Assembly (NCBI GenBank): GCA_031255615.1
Contig: JAIRSD010000241.1
Span: 1-9,936 of the forward strand
Direction of reading: 5' to 3'
Length of the DNA: 9,936 nt
From: Treponema sp.
Lineage (GTDB): Bacteria; Spirochaetota; Spirochaetia; Treponematales; Breznakiellaceae
Both the position numbers and the translations under genes were made by a program. The stretch's first letter is position 1. Every line of letters begins with the position of its first letter. Shown here in pieces: positions 1 through 5,437 of the stretch. Under the pieces are notes generated by a model. It had not been told where the DNA came from. It saw only the letters and a program-made list of their open reading frames with translations, and searched no databases.

Positions 1-289
1 CCGCTTTGCGTCAATAATCCCGATGGATTTGATACTCTATCCAGAACGGATGCCGCTCAACAAGCCAAGACACATCCCCGGTAATCCCATGAAAACGGGT
101 CTCAAGCCGCCCATGGTCCACCTCAAAGGCCGTATGAACAGCGGCATTTGGGTCAGGATGAGCGCTGTCAACGTCCTCAAAGTATGTTTTCACATCCTCA
201 TACAAGGTTCCCTGGTTCTCTTTCAGGGCAAACAGATAATCGGCCTGAGCAGCAACAATCCGGTCGGCTGTTTTATACTGACATCCCAT
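1..289 (-). pseudogene. ISAs1-family transposase remnant (partial, frameshifted)
   Basis: The minus strand encodes a fragment beginning MGCQYKTADRIV and continuing ADYLFALKENQGTLYEDV and DHGRLETRF. These are hallmark stretches of ISAs1-family (H-repeat-associated) DDE transposases; the HGRLE glutamate is the family's expected catalytic Glu. The fragment is broken in two ways. Immediately upstream of MGCQ, where the family normally has an IDA segment containing a catalytic Asp, the reading frame hits a stop (293-295) and the match ends. Near position 37 one extra base shifts the frame: the original frame stops at 11-13, while the next frame over 1-36 reads SIKSIGIIDAKR, which fits the conserved family continuation. 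The element runs off the left edge. No ATG with a ribosome binding site is convincing. It is almost certainly a non-functional insertion-sequence relic. The family call is confident; its exact boundaries are not visible. Confidence 0.8.
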
Positions 290-600
290 TCCTCATGTGA
301 CAACTTTAAACCAGGATGCGGCAGCCGTTCCCTGTCTTTCTTTCCCATCCCATCGTTCTCTCTCCTCCCGGTATATCTCCCGCTTATCTTTGTATCTACC
401 CATCGGGGTAAGGTCCGGCTCTGAAATAAAACCAGACAATCCCTTGACACAAAACATAGGAGGCGAGGAAGGCGCACGAAGCTCGGCAACAGAAGGTCGT
501 TGTACATTCCCTTCGTGTTCCTTTGTGCGCCTTCGTGGTTAACATTCCTGTTTCCGGTTCTTTCGCTTATCCGGTGATGGAATATAAGCAAGGTACTCCG
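290..600. other. Gene-free spacer beside the IS relic
   Basis: No open frame here has a ribosome binding site or a recognisable protein. The first half is less GC-rich than the rest of the window and is pyrimidine-rich on the plus strand around 340-400. A 36-codon minus-strand frame (403-293) rich in Arg, Glu and Lys ends at the stop just upstream of the transposase relic. It may be decayed upstream sequence of the insertion element or chance. A TTGACA at 444-449 has no matching -10 box. The only structured part is the periodic repeat at 468-537, listed separately. Confidence 0.5.
468..537. repeat. CTTCGTG 10-bp-periodic repeat with inverted partner
   Basis: Three copies of CTTYGTG start at 511, 521 and 531, exactly 10 bp apart, ending in the GTGGTTAAC context. 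A reverse-complement partner, GAAGGCGCACGAAG (468-481), can pair with CTTTGTGCGCCTTC (521-534) at 13 of 14 positions, across a 39-nt gap. Similar CACGAAGG-type periodic repeats (read on the other strand) are, from general knowledge, scattered in intergenic regions of many unrelated bacteria. Their function is unknown to me. Nothing here looks coding. Confidence 0.6.
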
Positions 601-1018
601 CGCCCGGGCCGGAGCGGAGCCCGGCATCCTTCGGCTGCCCCGGCAGCCTGGTTTTTTGCGGCGGCAAAAAACCGGGGTCCAGCCTCCATTCGCCAGGGGG
701 CGTCTTTTTCCCAGCCGGAAATCACCCGCAGGGGCGGCAGCGGTTCTCGGTATAGCCCGCTCTGTCCCCGGGAGGGAATCCGGCGGCATAAATGCCGACG
801 GCATTTGTGTCGAGGCGCGGCTGCCGCCCCCGGCGCGACTCGGGAAGGGTAGGGCACGGCGAAGGCGAAAGCCGCGGCGCGGCTTTCGCGCCCGCGCAAG
901 GGATAGAAGCGGAATTCCCCGCCCCGGGAGGGGGCGGGGAATTGGAGCGGATAGCCCGGTTTTTGGCGCGGAGCGCCAAAAATGCGCCCAACCCACATTC
1001 TGCATGCGGCATTTTTTA
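601..1018 (+). repeat. Hairpin array A (upstream of cydD)
   Basis: This stretch is a chain of GC-rich perfect or near-perfect hairpins. Stems seen: 604-609/619-624 (6 bp, 9-nt loop holding two GGA), 633-639/642-648 (7 bp), 650-659/664-673 (10 bp, loop GGCG), 787-794/796-803 (8-bp palindrome around one base), 865-874/880-889 (10 bp, loop CGGCG), 913-925/931-943 (13 bp, loop GGGAG) and 960-969/973-982 (10 bp, loop GGA). Open frames that cross it on both strands are low-complexity Arg/Ala/Pro-rich products of base composition and look non-coding. The right part (893-991) is a modular element repeated in reverse behind cydC. Possible roles are a structured non-coding RNA, a DNA-level repeat or a mobile hairpin element; the sequence does not decide between them. 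Confidence 0.75.
893..991 (+). repeat. Modular hairpin element, copy A
   Basis: Order of parts: box 1 CGCGCAAGGGATAG then RAGCGGAA (893-914); a variable 13-bp stem (913-943); box 2 TTGGAGCGGATAGCCCGG followed by T5 (942-964); a variable stem with GGA loop (960-982); box 3 AAAAATGCGCCCAA (978-991). The reverse-oriented copy at 4612-4702 has boxes matching at 21/22, 22/23 and 14/14 positions, but its two stems differ in sequence and length. Another hairpin abuts box 1 in both copies (865-889 here). Conserved single-stranded boxes with exchangeable paired stems argue that the fold, or its loops, matters rather than stem sequence. Confidence 0.8.
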
Positions 1019-1051
1019 AACTGAGAATAACCGCGGCGGCGGATTGATCCC

Positions 1052-1078
1052 TTGACCTAATCCGGGGCCCGGTATATC
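1052..1078 (+). promoter_or_regulatory. Putative promoter for the cydDC-like operon
   Basis: TTGACC (1052-1057) matches 5 of 6 of a sigma70 -35 box. A -10 candidate, TATATC (1073-1078), follows with a short 15-bp spacer; TATCGT (1075-1080) at 17 bp is an alternative. It is preceded by CCC, as is the -35 box of the rplU promoter (4918-4926). GGATT (1041-1045) and AATCC (1059-1063) form an inverted pair around the -35 box. It is the only promoter-like sequence between the hairpin array and the first ABC gene. Confidence 0.45.
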
Positions 1079-1086
1079 GTTGCGCG

Positions 1087-1100
1087 GTGTTACTTAACAC
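1087..1100. promoter_or_regulatory. Interrupted palindrome GTGTTA-CT-TAACAC, possible operator
   Basis: A perfect 6-bp inverted repeat with a 2-bp centre lies about 10 bp downstream of the predicted -10 box and 45 bp before the cydD start codon. The position suits a repressor operator or a small 5'-UTR hairpin. No regulator gene is in view and I do not recognise the motif. Confidence 0.35.
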
Positions 1101-1144
1101 TAACATTGTGAATCACCAGCCGATGCTGAAAGGGGGAGACGGTA

Positions 1145-2917
1145 ATGCTGCTTATTAGTAAGGCGCTGCTTAAAATGGCGAAGGGTCTTTGGTTGTGGAT
1201 CGCCGCGATAGTGGGCCTCAAAATTCTGGTTCTGGCGGGGATCGCCCTTTTTTCCTGGGTTCTTTCGGATTTCCTCGGTTCCATGGCGGATTCGCCCCTT
1301 TCCGGTTCCCTGCTCTCCGGGGCCCTCCGGCGGGCCTTCTTCGCTTCCCTGATGGTCCTGGCCGGGGAGGTCCTTATCGGGGAGGCGGAATACCGCTGCA
1401 CCGCCAAGGCCCGGCTCAGCCTTCGGCGGCGTATTTTTTCCAAGGTCCTCCAGCTCGACGTGGGGAGCGTCGAAAAGATCGGCCTGTCCCAGGCCGTGGC
1501 CGCCGCGGTGGACGGGGTGGAGTCCATGCAGGTTTATTACAGTAAATACCTGCCCAGTCTGTTTTACTGTTTTTTCGCCCCGGTCTTCCTTTTTTTTCGG
1601 CTCCGGGAATCTTCCTTCCCCGCGGCCCTCTTGCTCCTCATCGTCTCCATCGTCATTTTCCCCGCCAACAACCTCTTTCGAAAAATAATCAAGGAATTAA
1701 AGGGGGATGTTTGGGGAAGTTTCCGGGAATTGACCGGCTACTACCTGGAGAGCCTCCAGGGCCTCTCCACCCTCAAACTTTTTAACCAGGACGGGGACCG
1801 ATCCCTGCGGCTTCGGGACAAGGCGGAAAACTTCAACCGGAACCTCATGGCGATGATAAAAAACACCTTCGTGTCCTTCCTCTTTTCCGACGGCCTCATC
1901 TACCTGTCGGTCTTTATTTCGGTGCTATTGGTATGCGGCCAGCTTGTCCGGGGGGAGATCGCCCTGGGGGACGGAATCATGGTCTTAATGCTGGGCTATG
2001 GTTTCTTTGCCTCCATCAGGCAGCTCATGTTCAGCGCCCACCAGGCATTGACGGGCATCGCCGCGGCGGAGACTATCGCCGGCATCCTGGACATCGACAC
2101 GAAGCGGCCCTTCCTGCCCTTCGACCGGACCGGCGGGGAAAAAGATATTTTTTCCGGCATCCGCGTCAAGGGGGTTTCCTACCGTTATCCGGGCCGGGAT
2201 ACGGTGATCCGGGGCCTCGATATGGAGATACCGAAGAACAAGGTAACCGCCCTGGTGGGCCCCTCGGGCAGCGGAAAAAGCACCATAGCGGCCCTTCTGC
2301 TCCGTTTCTTCGATCCCCCGGAGGGAGGAATCGATATGGAGGGAATCCCCTATCTCTCCCGGAGCCCGGAGGAACTGAGGGAGAAAATCGTCATGGTGCC
2401 CCAGCAGGTGGGCATATTCAGCGGGACCATCGCGGAAAATCTGCGGATCGCCGCCCCCCAGGCGGAGGACGCCGCCCTGATCGAAGCCCTTACCCAGGTG
2501 CGGCTGGGGGACTGGTTTTCAAAGCTGCCCCAGGGCCTGGGGACCGACGTGGGAGACGGCGGGGCCAAACTTTCGGGGGGCCAAAAACAAAAACTGGGCA
2601 TAGCCCGGGTCCTCCTCCGCCGGACCCCCTACATCGTCTTTGACGAGGCCGCCTCCGGGGTGGATGTGGAAAGCGAGGGGGATATTTGGGCCTGCATCGC
2701 CGGCCTGGCCCGGACCAGGACCCTGCTCATCATCTCCCACCGTCTGAGAACCATCCGGGACGCGGATTCCATTTACGTCCTTTCCCGGGGCGGAATAGCC
2801 GAATCGGGGAACCATGAAGAACTTATGAAGAACCGGGGGATCTATTACAACCTGGTTCGGGAACAGGAGATCCTGGAATTCCGGGGAACCGGCTGCGCCC
2901 GGGAGGCGGTTTTATGA
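1145..2917 (+). CDS. cydD: CydD-like ABC exporter subunit (TM domain + ATPase)
   Basis: This is a half-size ABC exporter of 590 residues, close to the usual CydD length. Residues 1 to about 300 form the membrane domain, with hydrophobic stretches near 10-45, 130-185 and 235-300. The segments VDGVESMQVYYSKYLPSLF and ESLQGLSTLKLFNQ resemble CydD (the YF.RYLP and GL.TLKLF regions). The ATPase domain has Walker A GPSGSGKST (372-380), signature LSGGQ (476-480), Walker B ending D500 with catalytic E501, and the switch His532. All are intact, so it should hydrolyse ATP. The ATG follows GGGGGAG by 6 nt, a strong ribosome binding site. Its stop overlaps the next gene's start (ATGA), so the two are probably translated together and pair as a heterodimer in the inner membrane. 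E. coli CydDC exports thiols and supports cytochrome bd assembly; the substrate here is unproven and a generic heterodimeric exporter is the alternative. Confidence 0.75.
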   Translation: MLLISKALLKMAKGLWLWIAAIVGLKILVLAGIALFSWVLSDFLGSMADSPLSGSLLSGALRRAFFASLMVLAGEVLIGEAEYRCTAKARLSLRRRIFSKVLQLDVGSVEKIGLSQAVAAAVDGVESMQVYYSKYLPSLFYCFFAPVFLFFRLRESSFPAALLLLIVSIVIFPANNLFRKIIKELKGDVWGSFRELTGYYLESLQGLSTLKLFNQDGDRSLRLRDKAENFNRNLMAMIKNTFVSFLFSDGLIYLSVFISVLLVCGQLVRGEIALGDGIMVLMLGYGFFASIRQLMFSAHQALTGIAAAETIAGILDIDTKRPFLPFDRTGGEKDIFSGIRVKGVSYRYPGRDTVIRGLDMEIPKNKVTALVGPSGSGKSTIAALLLRFFDPPEGGIDMEGIPYLSRSPEELREKIVMVPQQVGIFSGTIAENLRIAAPQAEDAALIEALTQVRLGDWFSKLPQGLGTDVGDGGAKLSGGQKQKLGIARVLLRRTPYIVFDEAASGVDVESEGDIWACIAGLARTRTLLIISHRLRTIRDADSIYVLSRGGIAESGNHEELMKNRGIYYNLVREQEILEFRGTGCAREAVL

Positions 2918-4587
2918 AAAAAAAGACCGGTATATTCGCCCTTTCCCGCAGGCTCTTTGGGATAGCGGGATCCCAGAAGGGCCCCCTGGCGGTTTCCACC
3001 CTGGCAAGCGTCGTCGGCAACGCCGCCCACCTTATCCTTATGGGTTCCGGGGCCCTGCTGATCCTCTCCTTTGCGGGCCTCGCCGACGGAAACCCCCTGC
3101 TTTGGGGGGCCCTGATGCTCCTGTCCTCCCTGAGCATCGGGATCTGCCGCTACCTGGAAGGTCTTGTGTCCCATGTGGCGGCCTATAAACTCCTGACGGA
3201 CATGCGCTGCGGCCTCTTTGAGTCCCTCCGCGGGCTTGCCCCCGCCCGGCTTCTGGACCGGCGGAAGGGGGATATCCTTTCGGTGGCGGTGGCGGACATC
3301 GAGACCATCGAGTTCTTTTTCGCCCATACCATCGGCCCCCTCTTTACCATGATCCTTCTGCCCCTGGGGACCCTCTGCCTCGCCGCCCTGGTGCATCCCC
3401 TCTTTGTCCCCGTCCTAGCTCCGGTGTACCTCATCATCTGCGTCGCCCTGCCCCTCCTGGCAATCAAAACGGGCCGCTCCCTGGGCCAGGACTACCGCCG
3501 GAGAATCGGGGACCTCAAATCCTTCATGGTGGAAAGCGTGGCCTCCCTCAAGGAAATACAAATTTTCAACCACGGCGAAAAACGGACCGCCTCCCTGCTG
3601 GAAAAAACCCGGGGCATTAACCGGGCCGCCCACGCCCTCACCCTCCACCGGCAGATAGTTACCTCCGCGCCGGTCTTCTTCGTATACCTGGCCCGGATCC
3701 TGGTGATCATGACCGCCTCCTTCCTGGCCCTCAGGGGCAGTCAGAATCCCGGCGGCGTCATCGTGCTGTCCTTCGTGGTTTCCGCCTCCTTTTCCTCCAC
3801 CCAGTCCCTCACCACGGTCATTTCCAACCTGCTGGAGACCTATGCCGCGGCGGAACGGTACTTCGCCCTCATGGACGACCAGCCGGAAATAGTGGAAGAC
3901 CCCGACCCCCTCGACATAGAGGAGATTCAGGAGCTGGAATTCGACCGGGTAAGTTTCGGCTACCAGCGGGGCCGGGAGATCATCAACGATTTAAGTTTCA
4001 CCCTCAAAAAGGGGGAGACGGTGGGGGTTACCGGGGAAAGCGGCATAGGAAAATCCACCGTGATCCGCCTCCTGCTCCGATTCTGGGAACCCGTCGGCGG
4101 GGAAATCCGGATCAACGGCATCCCCCTCAAACGAATATCCCTCAAAAGCCTGCGCTCCCGAATCGCCATGCTGGAACAGGAAACCTTTATCTTCAACGAC
4201 ACCATCGCCGCCAATATCGCCCTGGAAAGGCCCGGCGCGGGGATGGACGAAATTATCCGTTCCGCGAAACGGGCCCGCATTCACGATTTTATCCAAACCC
4301 TGCCGGAAGGCTACCAAACCCCCATGGGGGAACTCAACGGCCGGATCTCCGGCGGCGAGCGGCAGCGGATCGGCATTGCCCGGGCCATGCTCTCCAACCC
4401 CTCCATGCTGGTCATGGACGAACCCACCAGCAACCTCGACGTGTTGAACGAAAAGGGCCTGCTGGAGACCCTCAAAAATGAATACGGGGACACTACCATC
4501 CTCATCGTGTCCCACCGGAACTCCACCCTCACCGACTGCCGGCGGATCATCGACATGGGGCGATCCTCCCGGCAGACCGCGGTTTAG
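2914..4587 (+). CDS. cydC: CydC-like ABC exporter subunit (TM domain + ATPase)
   Basis: At 557 residues this is the partner of the preceding gene; its ATG overlaps the upstream stop by 4 nt. The stretch RYLEGLVSHVAAYKLLTDMR, followed by LAPARLLDRRKGDILS, VADIETIE and a P residue, closely follows the CydC pattern (R.ER.VSH.A..LL..R, then PA.L..R.GDLL...V.D...). The membrane domain spans about residues 20-310. The ATPase domain has Walker A GESGIGKST (374-382, Lys380), signature ISGGE (478-482), Walker B MDEP (D502, E503), D-loop SNLD and switch His534. Both halves of the heterodimer therefore keep a catalytic Glu, unlike exporters with one degenerate ATP site. The gene ends in TAG; the space behind it holds the second hairpin array and a likely terminator. 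No cydA/cydB lie in the window, so the link to cytochrome bd is only by family. Confidence 0.78.
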   Translation: MKKKTGIFALSRRLFGIAGSQKGPLAVSTLASVVGNAAHLILMGSGALLILSFAGLADGNPLLWGALMLLSSLSIGICRYLEGLVSHVAAYKLLTDMRCGLFESLRGLAPARLLDRRKGDILSVAVADIETIEFFFAHTIGPLFTMILLPLGTLCLAALVHPLFVPVLAPVYLIICVALPLLAIKTGRSLGQDYRRRIGDLKSFMVESVASLKEIQIFNHGEKRTASLLEKTRGINRAAHALTLHRQIVTSAPVFFVYLARILVIMTASFLALRGSQNPGGVIVLSFVVSASFSSTQSLTTVISNLLETYAAAERYFALMDDQPEIVEDPDPLDIEEIQELEFDRVSFGYQRGREIINDLSFTLKKGETVGVTGESGIGKSTVIRLLLRFWEPVGGEIRINGIPLKRISLKSLRSRIAMLEQETFIFNDTIAANIALERPGAGMDEIIRSAKRARIHDFIQTLPEGYQTPMGELNGRISGGERQRIGIARAMLSNPSMLVMDEPTSNLDVLNEKGLLETLKNEYGDTTILIVSHRNSTLTDCRRIIDMGRSSRQTAV

Positions 4588-4611
4588 CAAGGGCCGGGCA
4601 GCAAGGGTGTT

Positions 4612-4702
4612 TTGGGCGCATTTTTTTGCTCCGCAAAAAAACCGGGCTATCCGCTCTAACAAAAACCCTGCGGGTTTTTATTCCGCTCCTATCCCTTGCG
4701 CG
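4612..4702 (-). repeat. Modular hairpin element, copy B (inverted)
   Basis: Read on the minus strand, this repeats the boxes of copy A: CGCGCAAGGGATAG then GAGCGGAA (4702-4681), box 2 TTAGAGCGGATAGCCCGG plus T5, and box 3 AAAAATGCGCCCAA. Between box 1 and box 2 the 13-bp GC stem of copy A is replaced by an 8-bp stem, AAAAACCC with GGGTTTTT (4661-4679). The terminal stem is T7GC/GCA7 around the same GGA loop (4621-4641) instead of TTTTTGGCGC/GCGCCAAAAA. Abutting box 1 is a perfect 15-bp stem (4703-4717/4724-4738). It starts about 25 bp behind the cydC stop codon. Confidence 0.8.
4661..4679. terminator. Probable bidirectional intrinsic terminator after cydC
   Basis: AAAAACCC (4661-4668) pairs perfectly with GGGTTTTT (4672-4679) across a 3-nt loop. 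The T run serves the plus strand and the complementary run serves the minus strand. The G-C core is only 3 bp, so it may be weak. It lies 74 bp behind the cydC stop and forms the variable stem inside copy B of the modular repeat. It is the best terminator candidate for the exporter operon. Confidence 0.45.
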
Positions 4703-4885
4703 GCCCGCGAAAACGGCCTCCCTGCCGTTTTCGCGGGCTCTGGAGTTTTTGCTCCGCAAAAACTCGGAAACCCTCTTCCCCGGGCCTGGAGTTTGGGGTC
4801 CCGCCCCAAACTCCGAACGCCGCGGCGCTCCCGCGCCGCGGCCCTGTGCCGGGGATGCGGTCCGGCTGCCTTCGCTATGCGTCCC
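4703..4885 (-). repeat. Hairpin array B (between cydC and rplU)
   Basis: A row of perfect stems, loops given in minus-strand reading to match the adjoining element: 4703-4717/4724-4738 (15 bp, loop AGGGAG), 4743-4752/4756-4765 (10 bp, loop GGA), 4788-4798/4804-4814 (11 bp, loop CGGGA) and 4819-4828/4833-4842 (10 bp, loop GGGA). A weaker stem, GGGGATGC with GCGTCCCC, lies at about 4852-4885 with one G-T pair and has GGA within its long loop. The stems show no mismatches apart from that last one and share no common sequence, whereas the loops share GGA/GGGA. Frames crossing the array look like composition artefacts; no gene is supported between 4588 and 5037. Confidence 0.75.
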
Positions 4886-4920
4886 CAAACTGAAAACCGC
4901 CGGACCGCCGAATCGGACCC

Positions 4921-4950
4921 TTGATCAGCCCCCCCCGGATAGGGTATAAA
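4921..4950 (+). promoter_or_regulatory. Promoter for the rplU operon with a C8 tract in its spacer
   Basis: TTGATC (4921-4926, 4 of 6 matches to a sigma70 -35 box) and TATAAA (4945-4950, 5 of 6) are separated by 18 bp. The start of transcription should be near 4957. A run of eight C (4929-4936) lies inside the spacer. The -35 is preceded by CCC as in the cydD promoter. Confidence 0.65.
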
Positions 4951-4967
4951 GTTACAATATTTAGTTT

Positions 4968-5004
4968 TCCCCCGCGATTCAGAGCGGCGGGGGATCTTTT
5001 TGTT
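4968..5004 (+). terminator. Terminator-like hairpin in the rplU leader (possible attenuator)
   Basis: TCCCCCGC (4968-4975) pairs perfectly with GCGGGGGA (4987-4994) across an 11-nt loop and is followed by TCTTTTTGTTT (4995-5005), the layout of an intrinsic terminator. It sits between the predicted transcription start (about 4957) and the rplU start codon (5038). It would therefore cut the operon's transcript to about 45 nt unless bypassed. It could also terminate upstream read-through, or act as a 5' stem stabilising the mRNA. Confidence 0.5.
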
Positions 5005-5037
5005 TATCTTTTGTGGAAGATTCGACCGGAGGGATAG

Positions 5038-5355
5038 ATGTACGCATTGGTAGAGTTTAAGGGTAAACAGTACAAGGCAGAAAAGGGCGCCCTGCTCAAG
5101 GTTGACAAGCTGGATGCCGAACCGGGGTCCAGCCTGAATATTGATAAGGTATTGCTGGTTTCCGGGGAAGGGGCCTCCGTAAACGTGGGAACCCCCTATG
5201 TCGGGGGAGTTACGGTGGGGGCTACGGTGGAATCCCACGGCAAGGATCCCAAGATCATCGTCTTTAAGTACAAGCCCAAAAAGGACTACCGCCGCAAACA
5301 GGGGCACCGGCAGCAGTTTTCGATCATCAAAATCGACGACATAAGCGGGGTCTAA
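5038..5355 (+). CDS. rplU: 50S ribosomal protein L21
   Basis: At 105 residues the protein has the normal L21 length. The opening MYALVEFKGKQYKAEKG and the basic motif YKPKKDYRRKQGHR (residues 78-91) are diagnostic of L21, which binds 23S rRNA in the large subunit. The ATG is preceded by GGAGGG 4 nt upstream. It is the first gene of the operon and is followed at 82 bp by prp and then rpmA, the classical L21-Prp-L27 order. The leader hairpin upstream may control it. Confidence 0.97.
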   Translation: MYALVEFKGKQYKAEKGALLKVDKLDAEPGSSLNIDKVLLVSGEGASVNVGTPYVGGVTVGATVESHGKDPKIIVFKYKPKKDYRRKQGHRQQFSIIKIDDISGV

Positions 5356-5366
5356 AGGTTTTGGGG

Positions 5367-5405
5367 TTCCGGTCTTGAACGCCGGGGGCTTCGGCACGAC
5401 CGGAA
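5367..5405 (+). other. Nested hairpin between rplU and prp
   Basis: TTCCGGTC (5367-5374) pairs perfectly with GACCGGAA (5398-5405), enclosing a shorter GCCG/CGGC stem (5381-5384/5392-5395). No T run follows, so it is not a standard terminator. It fills most of the 82-bp rplU-prp gap and may set mRNA stability or relative expression of L21 and the protease. Confidence 0.45.
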
Positions 5406-5437
5406 TGTGGTAAAGGCCGGGCGGCATCCTCAGCGCG

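Noticed and set aside
293..403. 36-codon minus-strand frame upstream of the transposase relic
   Set aside because: Highly charged, no ribosome binding site and no recognisable family; may be decayed insertion sequence but cannot be supported as a gene.
444..449. Perfect TTGACA as a -35 box
   Set aside because: No -10-like sequence 15-19 bp downstream, and no gene follows.
672..687. 16-nt match between array A (about 672-687) and rplU (about 5120-5135), AACCGGGGTCCAGCCT or close to it
   Set aside because: A single short match in GC-rich DNA, one copy inside a conserved ribosomal gene, with no extension on either side; most likely chance.
893..991. Integron attC site (treponemes can carry integrons)
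   Set aside because: No GTTRRRY/RYYYAAC core sites, no integrase, and the neighbouring genes are ordinary operons rather than cassettes.
601..1018. CRISPR array
   Set aside because: The repeats are not regularly spaced or identical; there are no spacers of uniform length and no cas genes.
223..1106. Long overlapping open frames on both strands across hairpin array A
   Set aside because: Products are Arg/Pro/Ala/Gly-rich, lack ribosome binding sites and follow the GC-rich palindromes; the same stretch is open on several frames at once, as expected from composition.
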